Assembly (NCBI GenBank): GCA_030530845.1
Contig: JAUMUE010000020.1
Coordinates: forward strand, 1 to 33,357
Direction: 5' to 3'
DNA length: 33,357 nucleotides
Origin: Limosilactobacillus sp.
Lineage (GTDB): Bacteria; Bacillota; Bacilli; Lactobacillales; Lactobacillaceae
In this document: positions 7,586-15,126 of the stretch, one piece after another
Layout: every line of letters starts with the position of its first letter
How positions within the stretch are numbered: position 1 is the stretch's first letter
The notes under the pieces: generated by a model
The model's database searches: none
Told to the model about the DNA's origin: nothing
The model's input: the letters and a program-made list of their open reading frames with translations, nothing else
Program-made: the position numbers and the translations under genes

Positions 7586-8503
7586 ATGAAAGTTAAAAAG
7601 ATTACGGTTGCCGGTCTTTTGTCACTGATGCTCTTGACCCTAAGTGGTTGTGTGCGGACGACGAAGAGCGGTAAGCCATATGGATTTGTCTACGAACACA
7701 TGGCCAAGCCTACCCAACACCTGATGGAATGGCTTGCATCTCACTTCGGCAACAACTACGGATGGGCAATCATCGTTATCGTGGTGATCGTCCGGATGGT
7801 GCTTTTGCCAGTGATGTTTGAACAAATGAAGAAGTCGACCATCACCCAAGAAAAGATGGCAACTGTTCAACCGCTGATCAAGGAATTGACTGCCAAGCAA
7901 AAGGCTGCCAAGACGCCACAAGAACAAGCTGCAATCAGTCAACAAATGATGGCCCTCTACCGCGACAACAACATCAGTTTGACCGGTGGGATTGGTTGTC
8001 TGCCATTGCTGATCCAACTGCCTGTCTTCGCTGCTTTGTACGCTGCGATCCGCTACTCCCCAGACCTTTACCACTCCACTTTCTTCGGGGTGCCACTGGG
8101 TAAGCCAAGCATCATCTTTGCCGTCCTGTCATTTTTGGCATACACCGCGCAAAGTTACCTTGGTTTGGTAGGTGTGCCGGAAGAACAAAAGAAGCAAATG
8201 AAAGCTGCCATCTGGTTAAGTCCATTCATGACCTTCTTCATCTCACTGACTTCTTCTGCCGGATTAGGTCTGTACTTCTTCATCGGTGGTTTATTCGCAA
8301 TCCTGCAAACACTGATGATCAACGCATACCGTCCTAAGATTCGGAAGCAAATTGCTGAAGAACAAAAGAAGAACCCAATCAAGATGCCGGAAGCTCCTGT
8401 GATCGATGTTGATCCAACCGCTTCTGCAATTGACCAACTGAAAAACACTGGTGATGATAAACCAAAGCACCCAAGTAACGCTGGTAAGCAACGTCACCAC
8501 TAA
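7586..8503 (+). CDS. yidC: Membrane protein insertase YidC2/OxaA2 (lipoprotein)
   Basis: Inserts and folds membrane proteins, alone or with SecYEG. The 305-residue protein begins with a lipoprotein signal peptide (lipobox LSGC, Cys22), followed by five predicted membrane segments. A conserved positively charged Arg70 in the first core helix (IVIVVIVRMVLLP) lines the hydrophilic groove; a cytoplasmic coiled-coil hairpin (about 78-120) and the GGIGCLPLLIQLPVFAALY segment follow. The long basic tail ending KHPSNAGKQRHH resembles YidC2-type proteins that can bind ribosomes. A second paralogue near rnpA would be expected outside this window. RBS AAGGAG precedes ATG 7586; a strong hairpin terminator follows the stop. 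Confidence 0.95.
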   Translation: MKVKKITVAGLLSLMLLTLSGCVRTTKSGKPYGFVYEHMAKPTQHLMEWLASHFGNNYGWAIIVIVVIVRMVLLPVMFEQMKKSTITQEKMATVQPLIKELTAKQKAAKTPQEQAAISQQMMALYRDNNISLTGGIGCLPLLIQLPVFAALYAAIRYSPDLYHSTFFGVPLGKPSIIFAVLSFLAYTAQSYLGLVGVPEEQKKQMKAAIWLSPFMTFFISLTSSAGLGLYFFIGGLFAILQTLMINAYRPKIRKQIAEEQKKNPIKMPEAPVIDVDPTASAIDQLKNTGDDKPKHPSNAGKQRHH

Positions 8504-8510
8504 AATTTAT

Positions 8511-8546
8511 GGCTACGATTTGGATTTCCGAACCGTGGCCTTTTTT
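8511..8546 (+). terminator. Strong intrinsic terminator after yidC
   Basis: GGCTACG pairs with CGTGGCC and, inside it, TTTGG pairs with CCGAA around an ATTT loop (one A-C mismatch between the two stems), followed by six T residues. The next base begins the GAGGAG ribosome binding site of the deformylase-like gene. Confidence 0.85.
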
Positions 8547-8557
8547 GAGGAGATATT

Positions 8558-8968
8558 ATGATTAAGCAAATTGTTAAAGACACCACTTTCTTACAGCAAC
8601 GCTCAACGCCCGCAAGCAAAGCCGATCTGCAAGTTGGCGCCGACCTACAGGATACACTGATGGCCAACCGTGACCACTGTGTTGGGATGGCCGCAAATAT
8701 GATTGGGATTAAGAAACGCGTGATTATCGCAATGATTGGCCCCTTCCCTGTACTGATGTTTAACCCAGTGATCACGAAGAAGTCTGGCAAGTACGAAACA
8801 GAAGAAGGCTGTCTCTCATTGACCGGTGAACGCCCTACAACCCGCTACGAAAAAATCACGGTGAAGTTTCGTGACAAGGACTGGAAGGAGCAGGAATTGC
8901 CACTGGAGGCTTTCCCTGCGCAGATTGTCCAACACGAAATCGACCACTGTGACGGAATTTTAATTTAA
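8558..8968 (+). CDS. Peptide-deformylase-like protein with altered motif I
   Basis: Peptide deformylases remove the formyl group from nascent proteins using a metal held by one Cys and two His. This 136-residue protein keeps motif II EGCLS (Cys85) and motif III HEIDH (His126, Glu127, His130), so the metal site looks intact. Motif I reads GMAANMIG (43-50): the Gln of the usual GφGφAAxQ is replaced by Met48. It also ends six residues after motif III, lacking the C-terminal extension of main housekeeping Def proteins. It is therefore probably the secondary paralogue seen in Lactobacillales, with uncertain activity. RBS GAGGAG lies 5 bases before ATG 8558 and abuts the yidC terminator. Confidence 0.88.
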   Translation: MIKQIVKDTTFLQQRSTPASKADLQVGADLQDTLMANRDHCVGMAANMIGIKKRVIIAMIGPFPVLMFNPVITKKSGKYETEEGCLSLTGERPTTRYEKITVKFRDKDWKEQELPLEAFPAQIVQHEIDHCDGILI

Positions 8969-8972
8969 ACGC

Positions 8973-9011
8973 AAAAATAGATGAGTGAACACAAATCACT
9001 CATCTATTTTT
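8973..9011. terminator. Bidirectional terminator between convergent genes
   Basis: A perfect 15-bp stem (AAAAATAGATGAGTG with its complement) and 9-base loop, with A and T runs at either end, lies between the deformylase-like gene (+) and the histidine kinase (-). The kinase stop codon falls inside the hairpin. Confidence 0.92.
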
Positions 9012-10494
9012 CTTTGGATTTTTTATCTTCAGGCTCATCATCATGGGCGATTGGCAATTCAATCTTGAAGAGCGAACCAGCACCGACAGAGCTTTCAAGG
9101 CTAATCCGACCGTGGTAACCCTCGATCAGACGTTGGGCAATGGAAAGTCCAAGCCCGTTACCGCCCTTCTTCCGACTCCGCGCTTTGTCGACCCGGTAGA
9201 AGCGATCAAAGACACGTTTAATGTCCTCGGGCGCAATCCCCTCACCGAAGTCCTGGACACCGATTTCAACGGTATTCAGGCCCCGTGAGAGCGTCAGGTG
9301 AACGCGCTTGCGATCAGTGGAATACTTAACCGCGTTGTCACACAGGATCACCAGGACCTGCTCAAGATGGTCACGGTAGATGTTAGCCTCGATGGATTCG
9401 TCCAGGTCGTCATCAAGGGTGAAATTAAAGTCAGTATAGAGCATCTTGAAGTTATTAAAGACCTGGTATACCACGTCATTGATAACTGTTCGTTGGTTGC
9501 GGAAGTTGATTTCAACTTGTTCCGCACGACTCAATTCCAGCATTTCCTGGACCAAATTCTTCATCCGCTTAGTTTCGGCTAAGGAAGCGTTGATCGAATC
9601 GTCAAGGACTTTTGGATCATCCTTACCCCACCGTTCCAACATTTCCAGATGCCCCTGAATAATGGCCACTGGAGTACGCAGCTCGTGGCTAACGTCGCTA
9701 ACAAACTGACTTTGTTGTTCGATGTAACGTTGCGTCCGATCAAGCATCTCGTTAAAGACGTTAATCAATTCGGACAGTTCATCGTTACTGTACAATGTTG
9801 GTACCCGAATCTCCTTGGTAGGGTCCTTGCTGATCACCTTGACAGTATCATGGATATCAGAAATTGGACGTAGCAAGAAGTATGACAGGCAGTATCCCAG
9901 CAGTCCACTAGCAATCACAACCAGCGCAAGTGCGAGAATGCAGACCAGCTTGAGTTGCGTATAACTTTTGGTGTATGACATTAAATCATTTTCAACCTGT
10001 AAGTAACCGATCACCTGGCGCGTCTTTTGCGAATAGATTGGCATGTGGCCAAATAAGATCCGGTGTTTGCTCCCATCATACACCTTCACTAGTCGCTCGT
10101 TAACCAGTGGCTGGCTAACGTCTAACTTACCCGTAGTCAAAAGCCGCTTTCCCTGGGGATTGTAGATATGAACAATCAGATGGCCATCGCTCAGTTCTTT
10201 TACTGCTGAGCGCCGGTAATCTTCTCCTTTCATAATCGATTTATCATTACCAGGATCCAGGAGTTTTTCGATACTGCCCCGTGTTAATGGAGCGTCATTC
10301 TTTGACAGTTGCCGACTGATAGCACCCATCCCCGCCCTCAAGTTACCCTGTTCTTGACGGAAGAGATTTTGTGTGAAGGCCGTAAACAGCGCAAGGGTCA
10401 CAATGAAGAAGATGATCAAAGAACCCAGCGAGGTCACAAAGGCCCACTTCAGCCGTAAAGAAATAAATTTTCGACTCTTTTGACCGCTTTCCAT
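9004..10494 (-). CDS. Sensor histidine kinase, ArlS-like
   Basis: Membrane sensor kinase that phosphorylates the response regulator encoded just upstream. The 496-residue protein has two membrane helices (about 17-41 and 182-207) flanking an extracellular sensor loop of about 140 residues, a HAMP domain (about 205-260), the phosphoacceptor His270 in DVSHELRTP, and the HATPase domain with CDNAVKYS, DFGEGI and GNGLGLSI boxes. It ends in a charged tail rich in D, E and K. Overall plan matches the ArlS/CsrS-type kinases of lactobacilli and staphylococci; the stimulus is not evident. It starts 18 bases after the regulator stop, so the pair is an operon. Confidence 0.93.
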   Translation of the reverse strand: MESGQKSRKFISLRLKWAFVTSLGSLIIFFIVTLALFTAFTQNLFRQEQGNLRAGMGAISRQLSKNDAPLTRGSIEKLLDPGNDKSIMKGEDYRRSAVKELSDGHLIVHIYNPQGKRLLTTGKLDVSQPLVNERLVKVYDGSKHRILFGHMPIYSQKTRQVIGYLQVENDLMSYTKSYTQLKLVCILALALVVIASGLLGYCLSYFLLRPISDIHDTVKVISKDPTKEIRVPTLYSNDELSELINVFNEMLDRTQRYIEQQSQFVSDVSHELRTPVAIIQGHLEMLERWGKDDPKVLDDSINASLAETKRMKNLVQEMLELSRAEQVEINFRNQRTVINDVVYQVFNNFKMLYTDFNFTLDDDLDESIEANIYRDHLEQVLVILCDNAVKYSTDRKRVHLTLSRGLNTVEIGVQDFGEGIAPEDIKRVFDRFYRVDKARSRKKGGNGLGLSIAQRLIEGYHGRISLESSVGAGSLFKIELPIAHDDEPEDKKSKEK

Positions 10495-10512
10495 AATTCT
10501 ACCTGTCTTTTA

Positions 10513-11199
10513 TTAGGAACGAATTACGTAACCTGTACCACGAACGGTTTGAATGTAACTCTTTTGGCCTTCGCGGTCGATCTTGTTACGTAAATAACGA
10601 ATATAAACGTCCACCACGTTAGTTTCAACCTTGGCTTCGTATCCCCATACTTTGGCCAAGAGTTCCTTACGTGACAATACAACGTTAATGTTTTCCATCA
10701 AAATCAAAAGTAATTCGTATTCACGCTTCGTCAGGCTAACGATTTCGTCGCCACGGTGAACAATCCGGTTTTCCTTTTCGATTGTAATGTCCTTGTAAGT
10801 AACAGTGGTTTGGCGACCCTTATTGCTACCATCTTCAATCCGGATCCGGCGAAGTAATGCACGGACACGGGCGAGTAATTCTTCGATGGCAAATGGCTTG
10901 ACGATGTAGTCATCAGCACCATGATCAAGGCCTGATACACGGTCGATCACAGAGTCACGAGCAGTCATAATGATAATTGGTGTGTTCTTGACTTCGCGAA
11001 CCCGACGTGCGACTTCGATCCCATTCAATTCTGGAAGCATCAAGTCTAACAAAATCACGTCAAAGTCTTCGCTTAATGCTGCGTCAAGGCCGGCACGACC
11101 ATTGAGCTCAACGTCTGTGTCGTAACCTTCATGCTTTAATTCAAGGTCAACAAAATTCGCTAAGTTTTCTTCGTCTTCGATTATTAAGATTCGACTCAT
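10513..11199 (-). CDS. OmpR/PhoB-family response regulator, ArlR-like
   Basis: Partner of the ArlS-like kinase. The 228-residue protein has a receiver domain (1-120) with acidic pocket E8/D9, phosphoacceptor Asp52 (VILLDLMLP), T79 and Lys101 (IVKPF), then a winged-helix DNA-binding domain (about 130-228) ending TVRGTGYVIRS. The ATG at 11199 is chosen because AGGTGA lies 5 bases upstream; a GTG three codons earlier overlaps that site. First gene of the two-gene operon; its upstream region contains a perfect DnaA box. Confidence 0.95.
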   Translation of the reverse strand: MSRILIIEDEENLANFVDLELKHEGYDTDVELNGRAGLDAALSEDFDVILLDLMLPELNGIEVARRVREVKNTPIIIMTARDSVIDRVSGLDHGADDYIVKPFAIEELLARVRALLRRIRIEDGSNKGRQTTVTYKDITIEKENRIVHRGDEIVSLTKREYELLLILMENINVVLSRKELLAKVWGYEAKVETNVVDVYIRYLRNKIDREGQKSYIQTVRGTGYVIRS

Positions 11200-11259
11200 C
11201 AATTTCACCTACTTATTTTTCTCTCATAATTAGATATTCAAAAACAATTCTATCACAGA

Positions 11260-11288
11260 TTTTTAATCAAATGTTATGTGGATAACAA
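11260..11288 (-). promoter_or_regulatory. Possible promoter of the ArlRS-like operon
   Basis: TTGTTA (11288-11283), a 17-base spacer and TAAAAA (11265-11260); each box matches 4 of 6 consensus bases. The DnaA box at 11285-11277 overlaps the -35 and spacer. Other AT-rich hexamers nearby are possible. Confidence 0.3.
11277..11285 (-). promoter_or_regulatory. DnaA box (perfect TTATCCACA)
   Basis: The nine bases match the strongest DnaA-box sequence exactly and lie in the intergenic region upstream of the response regulator gene. Function is inferred only. Confidence 0.45.
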
Positions 11289-11314
11289 AATTATTTATCG
11301 TTTTTTAATGGAAC

Positions 11315-11358
11315 AAAAAAAAGACCATCCTAGGTCCGGCGCCTGAGGAATGGCCTTT
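11315..11358 (-). terminator. rpmF terminator
   Basis: AGGCCATTCCT pairs with AGGATGGTCT (one bulged T, one G-U pair) around a GC-rich loop and is followed by eight T residues, just after the rpmF stop. Confidence 0.88.
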
Positions 11359-11367
11359 ATTGTTTAA

Positions 11368-11547
11368 TTAGTTGTTAGTGTTAACAACTTGCTTGCCGTC
11401 GTAGTAACCACATTCTGGGCATACCATGTGTGACTTGCGAAGTTCACCACAGTTTGGGCAAGGAGTTAAACCAGGGACACTTAACTTAATGTGACCCCGA
11501 CGCATACGCTTCTTAGCTTTTGAAGTCTTCCGTACTGGAACAGCCAT
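11368..11547 (-). CDS. rpmF: 50S ribosomal protein L32
   Basis: Small zinc-binding protein of the large ribosomal subunit. The 59-residue product begins [19 protein letters not shown] and carries the zinc ribbon CPNC...CPEC, so it is the C+ (zinc-containing) form. ATG 11547 has AGGAGG 7 bases upstream; a GTG within that site is not the start. It follows yceD, the usual order, and ends at a strong terminator. Confidence 0.98.
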   Translation of the reverse strand: MAVPVRKTSKAKKRMRRGHIKLSVPGLTPCPNCGELRKSHMVCPECGYYDGKQVVNTNN

Positions 11548-11570
11548 GTTTGACACCTCCTACAATAGAA

Positions 11571-11579
11571 TTATCCACA
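11571..11579 (+). promoter_or_regulatory. DnaA box (perfect TTATCCACA)
   Basis: A second exact DnaA-box sequence in the 51-base yceD-rpmF gap, in the opposite orientation to the one at 11277-11285. It lies inside the transcribed leader of rpmF. Confidence 0.4.
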
Positions 11580-11598
11580 AATGGTTTTTAACCGTCCG

Positions 11599-12156
11599 CT
11601 ACTTTTTATCATCCTGATCAGGAAATAATTTTTTTAACTTCGCGAGACGTGGATCAACATTATCAACTTTCTGCTTGTCGGCCGCATAATCATCTTCAGC
11701 AATTACTGACCAGCCTTGGCCAGTTGGCATCGGCTTGCCGGCCTCTTCATCCGCAGAAAGCACCCGCATCGGAACCTGTTCAACGATATTCTCAGCTAAG
11801 GCAGTATCGAAATCAATCGTGTCATTGTCGTCATCTAGTAAGAAGACAACATCATCCTCCTCGTAACGAGCAAGGTGTGCGCGATCATCGGTGTAAGCCT
11901 CAGTGAAAGTAAAGTTGATTGGTAACTGAACGGGTGTCAACGAACGACTAGATGGGACAGTCAGCGTCGTCTTTACAGTGGCGCTAATCGTGGCATCACC
12001 ATCGTCATAAGTCACATATCCATCAACATCAACAGGCTCAACGCCTAAGATAGTATCAGGAAATAGCTTCGTTAATGATGCGTTCAGGTCAAAAGTACTT
12101 TCGAAATGAAGTGGTTCATTTTGATAACGATGTAGCTCTGATAAGGACCATTTCAT
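11599..12156 (-). CDS. yceD: YceD/DUF177 family protein
   Basis: DUF177 proteins accompany rpmF across bacteria; the plant and E. coli relatives are linked to 23S rRNA processing or accumulation. The 185-residue protein is acidic (runs such as EEDDVVFLLDDDNDTIDFD), opens with MKWSLSELHRYQNEPL, has the family's central VDGYVTYDD strand region, and ends with a basic-then-acidic tail (LAKLKKLFPDQDDKK). It lacks the conserved Cys pair seen in some homologues. ATG 12156 is preceded by TAGGAGG. It is the first gene of yceD-rpmF and has a near-consensus promoter overlapped by a 38-bp dyad. Confidence 0.9.
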   Translation of the reverse strand: MKWSLSELHRYQNEPLHFESTFDLNASLTKLFPDTILGVEPVDVDGYVTYDDGDATISATVKTTLTVPSSRSLTPVQLPINFTFTEAYTDDRAHLARYEEDDVVFLLDDDNDTIDFDTALAENIVEQVPMRVLSADEEAGKPMPTGQGWSVIAEDDYAADKQKVDNVDPRLAKLKKLFPDQDDKK

Positions 12157-12185
12157 CGTACTAACCTCCTAATGCAACATTTGCA

Positions 12186-12215
12186 ATTATACTAGTCTAC
12201 CTGGTCAATTGTCAA
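12186..12215 (-). promoter_or_regulatory. yceD-rpmF promoter
   Basis: Consensus TTGACA (12215-12210) and consensus TATAAT (12191-12186) with an 18-base spacer, 30 bases upstream of the yceD start. Expected to be a strong vegetative promoter. Confidence 0.85.
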
Positions 12216-12239
12216 TGTTTTTTCCTTGACAGTGGACCA
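12202..12239. repeat. 38-bp dyad covering the yceD promoter -35
   Basis: Two 14-base arms (TGGTCAATTGTCAA and TTGACAGTGGACCA) are inverted repeats with 12 of 14 positions matching around a 10-base T-rich centre. One arm contains the -35 TTGACA. No T tract follows on either strand, so it is not a normal terminator; an operator is the likelier reading. Confidence 0.6.
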
Positions 12240-12269
12240 ATTCGACATCTATCAAGATTTTATCATACT

Positions 12270-13403
12270 TTAACGCAAAATAATTGGTGCGTGTTTCAGG
12301 TCTTGTTCGACCGCTGTGAAAGTCTGGTAAAGCTTGCCAGCGCGGTAATCCAGAGCGCAGAGTTCGTCTTTCATATCCTGGTCAACCTTGGTAAAAAGTG
12401 GCATTTCAACCTGCTTTTTTACTTGGTGCAAGTATTCCTGACCTTTTTTGGTAAAACCTAAAATATGTATATAAGGCTGCGCAACGTGGCCCGCTAATTC
12501 TTCTTCGGTGATCTGCAGGGTCGTGTATAAACAGAGCCGCAACAGGTGCGCAAAGGTGTAACGCTTGGTTTTAACACCGTGAATGAAGTGGTCAAAATCC
12601 AGTGACCGCTGTGCACAGTCCTTCATCCGATACTCGAGCCCCTCAGCCATCTGGTAGGTCTGGCGGAGCTGTTCTACCGGAGCTTGAATCAATTGGTTGC
12701 GCAAGAGCGGATACAGGGTTTGCCAGCTCGGCACTGTTTGCACTTCAGCCAAGCGCTCTAACATTTCTGCCGGAGCCGTGTGACTGTAATCGGTGCCGTC
12801 TGTGATCGCCTTTCTGATTGCACTCGCGGAAGCAACCTCCCCCGATATGCGCTCGTCATGGTAGTCGCTACCGACGCGCTGAATTGGCATCAGGTCAAAC
12901 TGGTAGCCGTTGTCATACGCAGCCTTATTGTAGGCAAAAGACAAGATATCATTGGGATCAGTTAAACTAACGCCAGTCTGGGCCGACAGGAGGCTGTTGA
13001 ACTGGGTCGCATAAGTTGCGGTGTAGTTCTTCATATCGCCGTCAGAGAAGCTCTCAGACGCCTTTACGAGCGAGAGAAAATCCCAATCCGGGTGTTCAGC
13101 CCCAAACGCAACTGTCGAGACACCTAACTCGTTCAAAATCGACAGCGCCCCGGCAGCAAATCTGTGTGCAGGTTGGCAAGCAGAAAAAACGGGCAGTTCC
13201 ACGACCAGGTCAACCCCGTTTGCGAGTGCCGCCTGGGTCCGTTGCCACTTATCGACAATCGTGGGCTCGCCGCGTTGGGTAAAATTTCCGCTCATCACTG
13301 CCACGGATACGTCTGCGCCCGACTGCTCTTTAGCTTGTTGGACGTAGTATTTGTGACCATTGTGAAACGGGTTAAATTCTACCACCATTCCGACTGCTTG
13401 CAT
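12270..13403 (-). CDS. tmcAL: tRNA(Met) cytidine acetate ligase (YlbM)
   Basis: TmcAL uses acetate and ATP to form N4-acetylcytidine at the wobble position of elongator tRNA-Met. The 377-residue protein opens with VGMVVEFNPFHNGHKYYV, the nucleotidyltransferase HxGH motif (His14-His17 region), followed by the conserved VMSGNFTQRGEPTIVDKW and VVELPVFSACQPAHRFAAGA segments; the HIGH-type fold and length fit the family. It starts 8 bases after the methyltransferase stop and is the last gene of the yqeG cluster, then a 113-base gap leads to yceD. Confidence 0.94.
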   Translation of the reverse strand: MQAVGMVVEFNPFHNGHKYYVQQAKEQSGADVSVAVMSGNFTQRGEPTIVDKWQRTQAALANGVDLVVELPVFSACQPAHRFAAGALSILNELGVSTVAFGAEHPDWDFLSLVKASESFSDGDMKNYTATYATQFNSLLSAQTGVSLTDPNDILSFAYNKAAYDNGYQFDLMPIQRVGSDYHDERISGEVASASAIRKAITDGTDYSHTAPAEMLERLAEVQTVPSWQTLYPLLRNQLIQAPVEQLRQTYQMAEGLEYRMKDCAQRSLDFDHFIHGVKTKRYTFAHLLRLCLYTTLQITEEELAGHVAQPYIHILGFTKKGQEYLHQVKKQVEMPLFTKVDQDMKDELCALDYRAGKLYQTFTAVEQDLKHAPIILR

Positions 13404-13411
13404 CTTTTCAC

Positions 13412-14152
13412 CTACTTTTCACATTTAAAAAACCAACGTTCAGTGTCATCTTGGGGATCACTTTTACCATAGTCTGCGGTGACGTTCAAACCCTTAAATC
13501 CGGCCTCAGTAATAGCATCCGCGATTTCTTCCAGTGCAAATGAGCGTTCAAAGTGAGTTTCACTAACGCGCTGGTAATTGCCGTCCGGAAGCTGGTTGAA
13601 AAATGTCAGTTCGTGGATAACGCCACCTGGGACATCATCGTCTGCAAAGCTTTGCCACATAAAGGCGCGCTCGTGGTTTTCGTCCTCGTAATTAAACATG
13701 TATCCTGGGTAGACAACATCGGTCTTGTAAGGCGTGATCATGTCAAACAGGAACACACCACCGTCTTTCAGGTGTTCGTAGACTTGCGTAAATGCAGTCT
13801 TCAGGTCATCTATGTCGTCGAGGTAGCAGAAAGAATCTGCATAGCAGGTCACGGCGTCATACTGTGGTAACCCACTTAAATCCCGCATGTCGGCATTGAG
13901 AAGATTCAGCTCAACACCATTCTCTTCTGCATGTTGTTCAGCCAAAGCCAACATGTCATCAGAGAAGTCCGCGACGGTTACTTGATAGCCTTTTTTTGCC
14001 ATTAAGCACGCTAACCGGCCTGCCCCACCAGCGAGGTCCAAGACGGTCTCACAGCCTGGAGTAAGTTGATTAGTCGTGTAATCGCACCATTCCTGGTAAA
14101 GTTCGTCATCAAATAACTCGTCATACAATTGGGCAAAATTTTGGTAAATCAT
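13412..14152 (-). CDS. yqeM: Class I SAM-dependent methyltransferase (YqeM-like)
   Basis: The 246-residue protein has a Rossmann methyltransferase core: motif I VLDLAGGAGRLA (37-48), the acidic post-motif Asp after VTVADFSDDML, and motif III-IV around YDAVTCYADSFCYL. Substrate is unknown. It overlaps the rsfS stop by 4 bases (ATGA), implying translational coupling, and sits in the conserved yqeK-rsfS-yqeM order, so a role connected with tRNA or ribosome maturation is plausible but unproven. Confidence 0.88.
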   Translation of the reverse strand: MIYQNFAQLYDELFDDELYQEWCDYTTNQLTPGCETVLDLAGGAGRLACLMAKKGYQVTVADFSDDMLALAEQHAEENGVELNLLNADMRDLSGLPQYDAVTCYADSFCYLDDIDDLKTAFTQVYEHLKDGGVFLFDMITPYKTDVVYPGYMFNYEDENHERAFMWQSFADDDVPGGVIHELTFFNQLPDGNYQRVSETHFERSFALEEIADAITEAGFKGLNVTADYGKSDPQDDTERWFFKCEK

Positions 14153-14508
14153 TCTTCAATTACCCAATCACTCAGGTTAACAAGTGGTGCATCAGACCAG
14201 AGCTTTTCCAAGTTATAGAATTCGCGGGTTTCTTCACGGAAGACGTGTGCAACAACATCCCCGAGGTCGATTAATACCCACTTAGCATGGTTCTTACCTT
14301 CCACACTACCGATTTCCAACTTGTTTTCGTGTGCCTTTTCCACGATTGCTTCAGTGATGGCTTGTACTTGACGGTCAGAACCACCAGTCATGATGACAAA
14401 GTAGTCTGCCATTGGGCTAATTTGGTCAACTTGCAATGCGACAATGTCTTCAGCGCGGCGACCATCCGCAGCCTTAACAACCATTTCCAATAATTGCTTG
14501 CTATCCAT
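14149..14508 (-). CDS. rsfS: Ribosomal silencing factor RsfS
   Basis: Binds L14 on the large subunit and blocks subunit joining when nutrients are scarce. The 119-residue product has the DUF143 pattern: KAADGRRAEDIVALQV, ADYFVIMTGGSDRQVQAI, and the signature WVLIDLGDVVAHVFREETREFYNLEKLW. Full length. RBS AAGGAG lies in the 3-base gap region overlapping the yqeK stop; its own stop overlaps the next gene by 4 bases. Confidence 0.97.
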   Translation of the reverse strand: MDSKQLLEMVVKAADGRRAEDIVALQVDQISPMADYFVIMTGGSDRQVQAITEAIVEKAHENKLEIGSVEGKNHAKWVLIDLGDVVAHVFREETREFYNLEKLWSDAPLVNLSDWVIEE

Positions 14509-14511
14509 TAA

Positions 14512-15126
14512 TTAATCAATCTCCTTTTGGTATGCCGGTACCCAGGCGTTGTATGTTTCAAGCGTCCGTGGGTAGACCGGGCTGTTTCGTTCAACGAGGT
14601 AGAGCAGGGTTTGTTTGGTTTGATATGCCACCCCTGCCTGCAGGTTCTTTGTAGTAATTTCACGCGCCTTATCGACACCCGGGAAGTCACGCCCCGGTTC
14701 GATGTAGTCGGCCATGTAGAGCACCTGATCGAGCAGTGTCATGTTAGCCGCACCAGTCGTATGCTTGCGGACGGCATTTAGAATTTCTTCATCCATGATA
14801 CCGAGCTCGTCTTTGAGCAATTCCGCGCCGACAATTCCGTGCCAGATCGCGTTTCCGTAATTCAGCAGGTCCGGATCCATGTGCTTATTCTTGATTTCAT
14901 CAATAAAATCTTGGTCAGGACGTTGCTTGGCATAATCGTGGCACAGGCCGACAATGCTGGCTTTTTCAACATCGACGTGGTTGGCCTTCGCTAATTCGAT
15001 CGCAGTTTGTTCGACACGCAGGACATGTTCAAAACGGTGGTCACGTAAAGCTTCACGCAGACGGGCAACTAACTCATCGCGGGTCAGCGGAATGTAGTTG
15101 TGTGAATATGTAATTTCTTCCGTCAT
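14512..15126 (-). CDS. yqeK: HD-domain bis(5'-nucleosyl)-tetraphosphatase, YqeK family
   Basis: YqeK enzymes cleave Ap4A symmetrically to ADP, limiting an alarmone-like nucleotide. The 204-residue protein has the family metal ligands: H34 (FEHVLRVEQ), H63-D64 (LCHDYAK), H96-G97 (AIWHGIVGA), H122 (VRKHTTG) and D140 (YMADYIEPGR). These match YqeK closely. ATG 15126 overlaps the nadD stop by 4 bases. Confidence 0.95.
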   Translation of the reverse strand: MTEEITYSHNYIPLTRDELVARLREALRDHRFEHVLRVEQTAIELAKANHVDVEKASIVGLCHDYAKQRPDQDFIDEIKNKHMDPDLLNYGNAIWHGIVGAELLKDELGIMDEEILNAVRKHTTGAANMTLLDQVLYMADYIEPGRDFPGVDKAREITTKNLQAGVAYQTKQTLLYLVERNSPVYPRTLETYNAWVPAYQKEID

